A stretch of 64,000 nucleotides of DNA. Origin: Spirochaetota bacterium. GTDB lineage: Bacteria; Spirochaetota; UBA12135; COTS27. Both the position numbers and the translations under genes were made by a program. Shown here piece by piece: positions 28,066-36,971 of this stretch (positions are counted from its first letter, which is position 1; every line of letters begins with the position of its first letter). The stretch is taken from positions 669,067-733,066 of the forward strand of contig AP019861.1 in the NCBI GenBank assembly GCA_013426755.1, written 5' to 3'. A model generated the notes under the pieces. The model saw nothing but the letters and a program-made list of their open reading frames with translations, did not search any database and was not told the origin of the DNA.

Positions 28066-29214
28066 GTGAAAATAGGTATTCCTAAAGAAATTAAAAATCA
28101 CGAATATCGTGTTGCTTTGACAGACCAGGGTGTCAGTGAACTACTTCACCATGGGCATGAAGTCTATGTCGAAAAAGATGCAGGTATTCATCTAGCGCTC
28201 ACCAATGAGCACTATGAAAGACTAGGCGCTACTATCAAGGCTACGAAACAAGCGCTTTACGAAATCTCCGATGTTATCGTCAAGGTCAAAGAACCTCAAT
28301 TAGCAGAGACACAGTTTATGCATGAAAATCAGATCATCTTCTCTTATCTGCATCTAGCTGTCGAGAAGGAAATGACCGAGCATCTACTAGCCAAACGTGT
28401 ACTGGGCATAGCTTTTGAAACCATTACAAGTGAAGGCAATTTTTTACCATTGCTGTTTCCTATGAGCGAGATTGCTGGAAAATTGTCCATTCAAGAAGGT
28501 GCTTTTTATTTGAAGAAATCTCAAAGCGGACGTGGTGTTTTATTAGGCGGTGCTGTAGGTACGCACCGTGCCCGTGTTGTTGTCTTAGGAGGGGGGACTT
28601 CGGGTACAGCAGCCGCTAAAATAGCCCTCGGCATGGGAGCACACGTTGTTATCTTTGATAAAAGCCTAGCACGGATGCGTGTTTTACATGATATTTTAAC
28701 GGGGTCTTATCAGGTCCTTTACCCTTCACAGGATGCTTTAGAAACTGAAACGAGGCGAGCTGACTTACTGGTGGGAAGTGTTTTACTACCAGGCGGAAAA
28801 GCCCCTAAACTCGTATCACGTGAAATGGTAGCAGCGATGCAGCCTGGGTCGGTTATTGTTGATATTGCTATCGACCAAGGAGGTTGCATTGCAACCTCTA
28901 AACCGACAACACATTCTGCTCCTACGTTTGTAGATGAAGACGTTATTCACTACTGTGTGACGAACATGCCTGCGAGTGTTCCGCTTACAGCTTCTCGTGC
29001 GTTAGAAAATTCTATTTTACCGTACTTGTTAAAATTGGTAGGTCATAAAACAGATGCAGCTAGTGAAGGTGATAGCATAAAACGAGTTTATAAAACACTC
29101 AGAAATGACCCGCATCTGTTAAATGGTCTCAATGTTTGTAATGGCAATGTCACGCATCAGGCGGTGGCAGAGGCGCTCAGTAAAAAATGGGTCAATCCCC
29201 TTGATTTATTTTAA
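28066..29214 (+). CDS. ald: Alanine dehydrogenase
   Basis: This NAD-dependent enzyme interconverts L-alanine with pyruvate and ammonia. The start is GTG (read MKIGIPKEIKNHEYRVAL). The 382 residues show the N-terminal catalytic elements: Arg in EYRVAL, Lys in VIVKVKEP, His in FSYLHLA. The dinucleotide fold is VVVLGGGTSGTAAAKIALGMGA, and the C-terminal sequence is NMPASVPLTASRALENS. The family normally has GTVG..AA; the variant GGGTSGTAA is still a valid Rossmann loop. It follows the semialdehyde dehydrogenase gene. A weak AAGAAG precedes the start codon. Confidence 0.93.
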   Translation: MKIGIPKEIKNHEYRVALTDQGVSELLHHGHEVYVEKDAGIHLALTNEHYERLGATIKATKQALYEISDVIVKVKEPQLAETQFMHENQIIFSYLHLAVEKEMTEHLLAKRVLGIAFETITSEGNFLPLLFPMSEIAGKLSIQEGAFYLKKSQSGRGVLLGGAVGTHRARVVVLGGGTSGTAAAKIALGMGAHVVIFDKSLARMRVLHDILTGSYQVLYPSQDALETETRRADLLVGSVLLPGGKAPKLVSREMVAAMQPGSVIVDIAIDQGGCIATSKPTTHSAPTFVDEDVIHYCVTNMPASVPLTASRALENSILPYLLKLVGHKTDAASEGDSIKRVYKTLRNDPHLLNGLNVCNGNVTHQAVAEALSKKWVNPLDLF

Positions 29215-29254
29215 TAGGTTGTTTTTTACGGCTATCCTTATGATAGGTTATGAT

Positions 29255-31237
29255 TTAGCAGAGTTTGAAACATTTTTGCTCTAGCACCCATTGTCTGAGC
29301 ATTGGTCTGCTCATTTTTTCTGTAGGATTGAGAGGGGGCATAGAGTTTTCTTCTTTATTGCTGTTAAGATTTGGATTTAATAGATAATAGGCTTTGGGAT
29401 GTTTGTAAGATTCTAATGTAGAGGCGAGTGCTTTTTTGAGTCTTTGCTTTGTTGTTAGAAAATTTTTCAATGCCGTTATTTCTACCTCAGAGAGTACGGG
29501 ATACACTGGAGGCAGTTTGTCTGGATTTTCCTTAGGTGTGTAGAGACTTTGTTTGTTATTAGGGCTATGAGGAGATCTATTGTTTTTAGATTGATCTTTG
29601 AGTTGATATTTAGGTTGGTTTTTAGGTGAGTGGGTAGGTGTAGTAGATGTTTTTATAAAACCCAGTAGCGCTACGGGTACTTCTCCCCATTTAGCATGCT
29701 CTACGGCTATAACGTAAGTTGTTATAAGGCTTAGATGATGTAATGGTGTGAACGTAGGATTTTGTGATGATAGGGTTTGGGTTTTCAATGAAGTTTTTAT
29801 TGTAGGCGTGGCTTTTTTGTGATTGGGATGTGGGATGTGCGTAGAAAAAAATTCGGTTAAAGCGTATTCAATTTCTTCTATTTGGAATGTCTCTCCACCA
29901 GAAGTGATTTGATTGGATGCTCTTCCTATGACGCGTAGTAGTCCTTTTGTATTGATTACGCCTAAGTCGTCTGTATGGAAGTAGTTTTCTTTATCTAGTG
30001 GAAAGGCTATGGAGTGGTCTTTTTTGAGATAGCCGCGTCCTAAGTTATTTTGGGCGACACAGATTTTTTTATTGATGATTTTGATGTGTTTGTCGGGTAG
30101 AATGGTGTATAATTGCGGTGTTGCTGGTGTGGGTGGAACATCTTTGAAGTCTTTATGTAGATCGGTTGGGTGCGGCGAACGACTGGGATATTTAGCGTAA
30201 TGACTTGGATAATGAATCGCTATGTGTGAGAGTGTTTCTGTCATACCATAGGTTATGTAGAGAGGAAGTATTTTTCTAAGTTGCCATACGGAGGGAGGTA
30301 TAAAACTTCCTCCTATGAGGATCACGTCGCATTTTTTTAGAATAGCGAATGCCCTAGGAAATGTCAAAAGTTCAAGTAATTGGGCGGAAACAAGCGAGAG
30401 ATGGGTAATAGCGTGTTTTTCAATTGCCGTTAAGACTGTGCGCGGTGAAAAATGGCTGCTTTCGTCTAGATAGAGGCTAGCTCCCGCGATGAGTGTTCTA
30501 AATAAGATGCTTAGCCCGCTGATATGGTAGAGGGGTAGACTTAAATACCACCGTTTTTTTGCTGTGAAATTGAGGAGATCGTTTGAAGTGGCGGCACTTT
30601 TAAATAGGTCTGCTAGTGAATAGACGACTGCTTTAGCAGATGGCTTATTTGGGGTACTCGTGGTCCCTGATGTAAAGACTATTTCTAGGGGAAGATGGCT
30701 AGTAATGGGTATGGGTATGGGTTTGGGTATGAGTGGTCTGATGGGGGAGGGTGATTTGTTATCGGTGCTTTCATTTAGGTCTGTTTTTTTGATTATGTTC
30801 GTTAGGGCTTTTGTTAGGGCTGGTTCTGCTAAATAGGTCAATGCGGGAGGTAAATCATTTTTTTTAAGTTTTCCTATATAAGTCGTTGAATTTAGGACGT
30901 GGCGTATGAGGGCGCTGACTTTTTTAGGTGGGGTGCGCTGGTTGATAAGGGCTACGGGAGTTTTATTTCTATATAATGCAATGAGTGCTGCAATGTAAGT
31001 GAGAGAATTGTGTGAAAATTGCAGGGTATTCCAGGTTGTTTTGGGAATACGGTTTGCTGTTATCAGTCTGAGTTGTTCGCTATACTGATGAATAGCGTAA
31101 CGTGAGAATGTTTTATGAGGTGTGATGATAAAAGGCGCCTTAGCATCTTTGACTACGAATTGACTTAGCGGGCAGAATGACAGATCGAGCTTAGGTGAAT
31201 GTAGTGTTCTATGGGGTGTGTGTGATTTTAGCGGCAT
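29255..31237 (-). CDS. MenE-like AMP-forming acyl-CoA ligase
   Basis: This is an ANL-superfamily enzyme that activates a carboxylic acid through an adenylate and joins it to CoA. The closest pattern I recognise is o-succinylbenzoate-CoA ligase (MenE). The 660 residues have the P-loop FTSGTTSTPNK (188-198), YGMTETL (330-336), the ribose-binding FHTDDLG (420-426), the hinge region RVIGRASNQITSGGE and the catalytic Lys641 in NPTEKMSR. Two inserts, about 150-182 and 475-575, rich in Lys/Pro/Asn/Ser, explain the excess over the usual 450-500 residues. It is an orphan: no other menaquinone genes are in the window, so the MenE name is tentative. Confidence 0.7.
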   Translation of the reverse strand: MPLKSHTPHRTLHSPKLDLSFCPLSQFVVKDAKAPFIITPHKTFSRYAIHQYSEQLRLITANRIPKTTWNTLQFSHNSLTYIAALIALYRNKTPVALINQRTPPKKVSALIRHVLNSTTYIGKLKKNDLPPALTYLAEPALTKALTNIIKKTDLNESTDNKSPSPIRPLIPKPIPIPITSHLPLEIVFTSGTTSTPNKPSAKAVVYSLADLFKSAATSNDLLNFTAKKRWYLSLPLYHISGLSILFRTLIAGASLYLDESSHFSPRTVLTAIEKHAITHLSLVSAQLLELLTFPRAFAILKKCDVILIGGSFIPPSVWQLRKILPLYITYGMTETLSHIAIHYPSHYAKYPSRSPHPTDLHKDFKDVPPTPATPQLYTILPDKHIKIINKKICVAQNNLGRGYLKKDHSIAFPLDKENYFHTDDLGVINTKGLLRVIGRASNQITSGGETFQIEEIEYALTEFFSTHIPHPNHKKATPTIKTSLKTQTLSSQNPTFTPLHHLSLITTYVIAVEHAKWGEVPVALLGFIKTSTTPTHSPKNQPKYQLKDQSKNNRSPHSPNNKQSLYTPKENPDKLPPVYPVLSEVEITALKNFLTTKQRLKKALASTLESYKHPKAYYLLNPNLNSNKEENSMPPLNPTEKMSRPMLRQWVLEQKCFKLC

Positions 31238-31415
31238 TTTTACTTGACGAAGTTATGGAGAATGGCAGTGTTTTTGCAGAAATGATTAGACGAGGTATTT
31301 AATGATAATTGGACGCATCATTTAGAATGATGATTGGACTAGTCATCGCATGACTGGGATGTGCTAGGACTTAAAGTTATTTTTCACATTGCTTGCTCTA
31401 TGTGATGGGAGTTAT

Positions 31416-31463
31416 AACAATGATAAGAATGATAACAATGATAAGAATGATAACAATGATAAC
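31416..31463. repeat. 18-bp tandem repeat, 2.7 copies
   Basis: The unit aacaatgataagaatgat starts at 31416, 31434 and 31452, the last being incomplete. It lies in the 258-bp gap between the MetX-MetW gene end and the MenE-like gene start. Confidence 0.9.
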
Positions 31464-31495
31464 TATTGGTTTTAAAGACTTTGAGACAGATGCAG

Positions 31496-33454
31496 TTAAG
31501 CAGATTGGTTTGAGAGGACGTAAATAGCAACGCCGGCAAGTAAATTGGGAAATAACTTTGTTTTGCGAAGCCAATCTCCTTTTAGGAAGATACGTTTTTT
31601 GATGTGATACTGTTTTTCAGTGATATACGATTCAAAATCATGGATGCTTAGCAAATGAATGTCAGGGTTATTATGCCAATTGTGAGGGAAGACGGTACTC
31701 TGAAATTTTTCACCTCTCAATAAAAAATTGATTCTATTACGAAAGTAGCCTTGGTTTAAGAATGAAACTATGGCTGTTTTGCCAATGGTGAGCATCTGAT
31801 CAATGACGCTTAGGGGGTTTTCTAGTTGTTGGATTGTCCGTGAGAGGATGACGACATCAAAACTGTTGGGTGTGTATAGAGGAATAATTTTTTCTAGGGC
31901 GCCTTGGGCGACGTAGAGGTTGCGATTCATAGCTAGCAGTACTTTGTGGTGATCTTTTTCTATGCCGTAGGGGATAATTTTTTTAGTTCTGCATAAAAAA
32001 TCCAATAACGTTCCATCGGCGCAGCCTAAGTCGAGGACGCGATCGTGTGAATTGATCTGATCGGCTATGATGTTAAATTCATTGGTTTTAGAAGGTGAAT
32101 GGAGGCTGTGGTCACTTACGGGTGCTGCGGTGTGATTGTTATAGTAAGAGCGGTGAGCGTCATTTCCTTGTGCTTTAGCTGATGGCAGTGCTGGAGGTGG
32201 TAGCGAAGTATTGGTAGGATTTGTGTTTTTTTGTGTGGCGTGTTGTTGTTCTGGTGAAGGGGCTTTGATATGAGAAAGTGATAAGGCGGCGGGTGAATTA
32301 TTTAAAAACGCGCGAACGAGTTCGGTAAGACTTTCGTGTTCGAGTAAAAAGGCATCATGTCCTGCGTCGCTTATAATTTCAAAATAACTGGCTTGTTTTC
32401 TAGCAGCGAGCGCAGCTCGCAGCAGTTCAAAACTCATTTCCTGTGTGTAAATCCAATCACTTGAAAAAGACACGAATAAGTAGTTAGCAGTGGCTTTCAT
32501 AAAGGCTTCGTGTAGCGAAGTGAATCCTGATTGCAAGTCGAAATAATTGAGTGCTTTTGTGATGTAAAGATATGAATTGGCATCGAAACGGTCTTTAAAG
32601 CGATTGCCTTGATGTTGGAGATAGCTTTCTACTTGAAATTCGGGGTCTAGTGAGAAATGAGGTTGGTTGCTATTTTTAAGACGTCTTCCAAATTTGCGTT
32701 TCATTGAAAGCGGGCTTAGGTAGGTGATATGTGCTAGCATTCGTGCAACTGCTAAACCGCGGTGCGGTCCTTTAGCTAAAGGGTCTGTATTTATTGGGGA
32801 GTTGTGATCTTTAAAGTAATTTCCTTGCTGCCACGCAGGATCGCTCATGATCGCTTGTCTTCCGACCTCACTGAATGCAATAGATTGGGCGCCTTGGGCA
32901 GCAGTCGTTCCGATCGCAATGACATTTTTAACACAACTAGGATAGCGTATAGACCATTCTAGTGCCATCATACCGCCCATAGAGGCGCCTGCAATCACTT
33001 GAAAGAACGCTATATTTAAATGTTTCATTAGATCGTATTGCAATGCAACCATGTCAGAAATGCTGATTGCAGGAAAATCCAGTCCATAAGGCCGCTTGGT
33101 TTTAGGATTGAGTGAATTAGGGCCTGTTGTTCCGCCGCATCCTCCTAGGTTATTACTGCAGATGATCTGATAGCGATTGGTATCAAAAGCTTTGCCAGGA
33201 CCTATCATATTGTCCCACCATCCAGGATAAGCATCATCAGGCTTATATTTCCCAGCAGCGTGATGATCTCCTGTAAGGGCGTGAATGATTAAAATAGCAT
33301 TGGTACGGTTGCGATTGAGTTTTCCATACCGTTCATAACGAATGGTAACTTCTTCGAGAAGACCTCCATATTTGAGGTTGAAACCAGCTTCCGGTTTGAA
33401 TGTATGCTCTTCATAGCGAATAAAATCAATATTCTCTGTTTTTTTTAGGGTCAT
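31496..33454 (-). CDS. metX: Homoserine O-acetyltransferase fused to MetW
   Basis: This is a bifunctional-looking protein for methionine synthesis. Residues 1-385 are an alpha/beta hydrolase of the MetX family, which acylates homoserine. They include NNLGGCGGTTGP (101-112), the nucleophile Ser158 in GASMGG, Asp333 in SSDW and His366 in GHDAF. A Pro/Ser/Asn/His-rich linker spans 390-455. Residues 456-652 are a MetW domain with the SAM-binding-like motif VLDLGCADGTLL (473-484) and the MetW phrase RGEKFQSTVFPHNWHNNPDIHLLS. In many bacteria metX and metW are separate adjacent genes whose products work together. No SAM riboswitch was recognised upstream. Confidence 0.92.
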   Translation of the reverse strand: MTLKKTENIDFIRYEEHTFKPEAGFNLKYGGLLEEVTIRYERYGKLNRNRTNAILIIHALTGDHHAAGKYKPDDAYPGWWDNMIGPGKAFDTNRYQIICSNNLGGCGGTTGPNSLNPKTKRPYGLDFPAISISDMVALQYDLMKHLNIAFFQVIAGASMGGMMALEWSIRYPSCVKNVIAIGTTAAQGAQSIAFSEVGRQAIMSDPAWQQGNYFKDHNSPINTDPLAKGPHRGLAVARMLAHITYLSPLSMKRKFGRRLKNSNQPHFSLDPEFQVESYLQHQGNRFKDRFDANSYLYITKALNYFDLQSGFTSLHEAFMKATANYLFVSFSSDWIYTQEMSFELLRAALAARKQASYFEIISDAGHDAFLLEHESLTELVRAFLNNSPAALSLSHIKAPSPEQQHATQKNTNPTNTSLPPPALPSAKAQGNDAHRSYYNNHTAAPVSDHSLHSPSKTNEFNIIADQINSHDRVLDLGCADGTLLDFLCRTKKIIPYGIEKDHHKVLLAMNRNLYVAQGALEKIIPLYTPNSFDVVILSRTIQQLENPLSVIDQMLTIGKTAIVSFLNQGYFRNRINFLLRGEKFQSTVFPHNWHNNPDIHLLSIHDFESYITEKQYHIKKRIFLKGDWLRKTKLFPNLLAGVAIYVLSNQSA

Positions 33455-34294
33455 GGTGATAACGGTTATAGGGGTTCTAATAAACTAGCTAGGATGTGAA
33501 TATTCTCAATCACTTCGGATGAACTCTCTCAATCACTTATAAACTGCATGCGGTTAAACCTACTTAGAGCTATATCTATTGAATATCGTTTTTGGGACAA
33601 TTTCTGGATCATTTCTGGGTCATTTTGGGGTGATTCTCTGGCAATTTTCTAAATACATTCACCATCGCTTAGTTTCAATGTAGCAGTCAATATAGCAGTC
33701 TAATTAGCAGTCCAATATAGCGGTCTAATTAGCAGTTCAATGTAGCAGTGATAGTTCAATGTAGCAGTGATATATAGACGATTTAATTAAGAAAAAATGC
33801 CATAAATATGCAGATATATCTATTTGCCAGCTAGATATCATAATAGAATCAATAAAAGTAGCTAGAAATCAAAAACAAGAGCCGTTACTCAATTGGCGTT
33901 ACTTATAGGGCTTAGAAGGGCTTAGGAGGGGTTAGATTATAAAGGTTAAATTTTTTGCTTTGGTATTATTATTAAAACAGTGCTTGTTATAACGTAAATT
34001 AACGAGTTTTTCCATCCCGTTTCGTCTCCAATCATTATTTATTTGATTAATATTATTATAGCATTCAATCCCCTAGCTAGTGAACGTTGACGAAGATTTG
34101 AATAGACGAATGTTAAAAATTAAAACGGTAAAGACTGCGGTAGATATGCACTCATGTGATAAATAGCCTATTATAGCCTATTGGATTGTAATTATTAGAT
34201 CGTAGTTATTGGATTGTAGTTATTAGACTGTGGTTATTGGATCGCAGTTGTTTTTGTTTATTGCTGCTGTTAAGGGGGTAAATGGGTAAAATAA
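33455..34294. other. Divergent intergenic region between metXW and the VanY-like gene
   Basis: This is 840 bp without a gene. It holds a degenerate repeat of 12-19 bp with core caat-rta-gcagt at about 33676-33770 and a 14-bp array at 34179-34248. At 33588-33640 the words tttctggatcatttctgggtcatttt recur. No SAM-box, T-box or other riboswitch core was found on either strand. Confidence 0.55.
34179..34248. repeat. 14-bp tandem repeat, five copies
   Basis: Units of the form tattggattgtaat / tattagatcgtagt alternate at 34179, 34193, 34207, 34221 and 34235. Alternate copies are the more alike, suggesting growth by 28-bp steps. It ends about 45 bp before the VanY-like start. Confidence 0.9.
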
Positions 34295-35128
34295 ATGATG
34301 AGGAATTATAAATTAAGAAGGAATAATCATGCTGTACTAATCATGCTGTACAATGGGCTAAGAAATGGTTGTAGTATCATGGTATTTTATGTAAGTTTGG
34401 CGTGCTCACTGCTGGTGAGTGATATTGCGGCTGCCCAGGTCGGTGATTTTAAGCAAAGCACTCATATTACACTAGTTAATTTCCTTACAGGACGGTTTGA
34501 CGTTGAGAATGCTGTCGAATTCACTAAAATAGGCTACCCGTATGCTATTCGTCCGATGTACCTTAGAAGTGACACGTTTGCGGCATTCAAATCAATGCGT
34601 GCTGCGGCGCTAAAAGACGGTGTTAACCTTGTTATTGTTTCAGGATTTAGAAGTTATAACGACCAAGTCCGTATCTGGGAACGCAATTATAAACGAGTGA
34701 GTCTTTCTGAGACCGATGTGAGCGATCGTGTCAAAAGAATATTGTATTATTCGTCACCACCGGGAGTTTCGCGGCACCACTGGGGATGCGAAGTCGATCT
34801 CAATTCTGTCTCACCGTACTATTTTAATACAACTGAGGGCAAAAAAGTTGCTAAATGGCTCATGACTCATGCTAAACGTTTTGATTTTTATCTCACGTAT
34901 AATGAGGGTAGATTGAAAGGATTTAAAAGTGAGCCCTGGCAGTACAGTTACTACCCGACCGCTTCAAAAATAATGTCGTTTTTTAGGCTTTATATTTCCG
35001 CCGTCAATGTCGACGGTTTCAAAGGGTCCCACGCTGTCGATGTTGCTAAAATCCTAGACGAATACATCATTGCTATCAATCCTGAAATTCTTAAACGAAT
35101 GCAGCTCGAGGGTAAAATCGTCTATTGA
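34295..35128 (+). CDS. VanY/M15-type D,D-carboxypeptidase homologue with an altered metal site
   Basis: M15 peptidases are zinc enzymes that trim D-Ala or cross-links from peptidoglycan. The 277 residues include a signal-like segment (about 29-48, ending AAAQ) and the M15 core. The core has NLVIVSGFRSYNDQ (111-124), the first zinc motif SRHHWGCEVD with His161 and Asp168, and the third motif EPWQ (213-216). Family members normally have His at the last position (EPWH), so Gln216, codon CAG, replaces a zinc ligand while catalytic Glu213 is kept. Activity is therefore doubtful. The first 28 residues contain a DNA duplication (atcatgctgtac twice), and an ATG at 34379 right before the signal segment may be the true start. 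Confidence 0.8.
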   Translation: MMRNYKLRRNNHAVLIMLYNGLRNGCSIMVFYVSLACSLLVSDIAAAQVGDFKQSTHITLVNFLTGRFDVENAVEFTKIGYPYAIRPMYLRSDTFAAFKSMRAAALKDGVNLVIVSGFRSYNDQVRIWERNYKRVSLSETDVSDRVKRILYYSSPPGVSRHHWGCEVDLNSVSPYYFNTTEGKKVAKWLMTHAKRFDFYLTYNEGRLKGFKSEPWQYSYYPTASKIMSFFRLYISAVNVDGFKGSHAVDVAKILDEYIIAINPEILKRMQLEGKIVY

Positions 35129-35313
35129 CATACGCTTTTTTGACACTGGGCATGCTTTATTGATATTTGGCATGTTTTTTTACATTTTTTGGGGGGGAGA
35201 TTGCAAATTATCAACAATAGTGCATGCATTTTGTAGAACTGTTAAATGTAGTGCAGATTATTGAAAATGGTATGCACAAGTCCGTAGGGCTGCGTATAGT
35301 TTTATATCTGAGT

Positions 35314-36345
35314 TCAATATCTGGCGCTAAAGCGGGAAATAACTTTACTGGCTAAAGTAGCGGCTTGATTTCCCATTGCTTGGAGGGGAGCGTGTTCTAA
35401 GATTCCGTTTAAAATTCCCGCAGCATAAGCATCGCCAGCACCAGTAGTATCAACAACTTCTGTCGCAATCGCCTCAATATAAACAGGTTCAGTGACTAAA
35501 CTTTCTCGTGAATCCCATAAATAAGACCCGTGTTTTCCTGCCGTAGCAATCAAAAATAACCCACGGCGATTGAAAGCATGTCCTAGTTCTAACATTAGAT
35601 CAGAGTATGAGGATTGTTCGAAATCAATTTTTTTGAGAGCCGTAGAATGATTTTGGACTTCGCACAACTTTTTGAGTTCGTCTTCATTGACAAAAAGGAT
35701 GTCGACATGTGGAAGCAATTCGTTAAAAACCGCAGCATTACGCTCAATAGTCATATAATTGCTCGCTGATAAAGCAATTGGCATAGCTACCGTTTTAGCC
35801 ATAGAAATAGCTTTTCTAACGGCGGTCGTTGTGTTTGGATTTTCTAGGAGATAGCCTTCTATGTAAAGTAGAGACGATTCTTCAAATATAGGCAGATGTT
35901 CGGCTGTCAATGAAAAATCAGTAGAACAGCCTAGCGTGGTCATCATTGTCCGCTCAGCATCAGGAGTCACAAGGAGCAAACAACTCCCACTTTTACCGCC
36001 TTGCTCCAATGGAAATGGAACTGTTATAGAAATATTCTTAAATGCCGTAAAATACTTTGTTCCCATAGCATCGTCCCCAAGATTCCCGACAAAACAGCAC
36101 GATTTCCCCAATTTTGCTAACGCAGCTAGTGTATTCGCTACCGAGCCGCCGGGTGTGATTGCAAAATTTTCTTTAATTCCTAGCAATTGTAATATTTCAT
36201 CGCGCTTTTTTTCATCAATATGAACCATAGCCCCTTTAGTAAGACCCAATGCTGTTAATCGAGGATGGTTTAGGTATCCGTGATTGACTTTTATTTCAAT
36301 GTCGCTAATAGCATGTCCTAGACCGAGAATGTCGTATTTCTTCAT
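35314..36345 (-). CDS. PfkB family carbohydrate/nucleoside kinase
   Basis: This is a ribokinase-fold kinase. The closest pattern is adenosine kinase or a related sugar kinase, and substrate cannot be fixed from sequence. The 343 residues begin with YDILGLGHAISDIEIKV and have the GGSVANTLAALAKLG substrate/lid motif (66-80) and GNLGDDAMG. The C-terminal anion-hole motif is VDTTGAGDAYAAGIL, with the catalytic Asp in GAGD. The ATG has no Shine-Dalgarno, and a 12-bp repeat array begins eight bases upstream of it. It is a single gene between two plus-strand genes. Confidence 0.85.
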   Translation of the reverse strand: MKKYDILGLGHAISDIEIKVNHGYLNHPRLTALGLTKGAMVHIDEKKRDEILQLLGIKENFAITPGGSVANTLAALAKLGKSCCFVGNLGDDAMGTKYFTAFKNISITVPFPLEQGGKSGSCLLLVTPDAERTMMTTLGCSTDFSLTAEHLPIFEESSLLYIEGYLLENPNTTTAVRKAISMAKTVAMPIALSASNYMTIERNAAVFNELLPHVDILFVNEDELKKLCEVQNHSTALKKIDFEQSSYSDLMLELGHAFNRRGLFLIATAGKHGSYLWDSRESLVTEPVYIEAIATEVVDTTGAGDAYAAGILNGILEHAPLQAMGNQAATLASKVISRFSARY

Positions 36346-36971
36346 GATTTATGATTGAAATTATAATTGAATTTGTAATTGAAGTTGAGATTGAAATTGT
36401 CGTTGGATTTGTGATTGAAATTGCAGTTGAAGTTGTGGTTGAAGTTGCGACTGAATGTGTGAATAATTTGTTATTTAACTAGGTATCCTTTGCTTGTAAT
36501 CTAAGGGGCAGTCTTTTGGGTAATCTTTTGGATAATCTTTTGGGTAGTCTTTTTGAACTTGGCGTGTTTTGAGTTTTGAGTTTTTGAACTTTGAGTTAAA
36601 AATTCAAAAAAACTTTTAAAAAAAATTTAAAAAATTTTGAAATAAATCTAAAATAAATCTAAAAAAAACCTTAAATATCATGAATAAGTTCATTAAAATA
36701 GCAATTGTTTTGTTTTATCCGTAGTGTTTTTTACTGCAGAGACTCATTAATGAATAGAATTGGTTTGTTTGAGTCAATATTATAATATTATTTCTGCAGA
36801 GATGATTTTTTTAGTGTTTTAGTTGTGGTTTAAGGTTATAATTAAGGTACATCTACACATAAACTTCTGCTACTGAGAGTAGTAATGGTTTAAGAGATGA
36901 ATCTACGAAACCACAAACAAAACACATTGATTGGATACGTGTTTTATATTAATAAATAATTGGAAGAAAAT
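36346..36971. other. Divergent intergenic region between the PfkB kinase gene and livJ
   Basis: These 626 bp begin with the 12-bp array (36353-36460). At 36506-36555 the phrase gggtaatcttttggataatc is repeated three times. At 36595-36680 there is a run of aaaaatt/aataaatctaaa words. TTATAAT-like sequence at about 36834-36841 could be a -10 for livJ. No gene is seen. Confidence 0.5.
36353..36460. repeat. 12-bp tandem repeat, nine copies, before the PfkB kinase start
   Basis: Nine consecutive 12-mers related to gattgaaattgt fill 36353-36460 exactly with no length change, although most copies differ by one to four bases. On the minus strand the array occupies the region from 8 to 115 bp upstream of the kinase ATG, where its promoter or leader should be. 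Confidence 0.92.

Noticed and set aside
33455..34294. SAM riboswitch upstream of metXW
   Set aside because: No SAM-I, SAM-II or SAM-IV core could be matched on the minus strand; the region is short repeats and AT-rich sequence.
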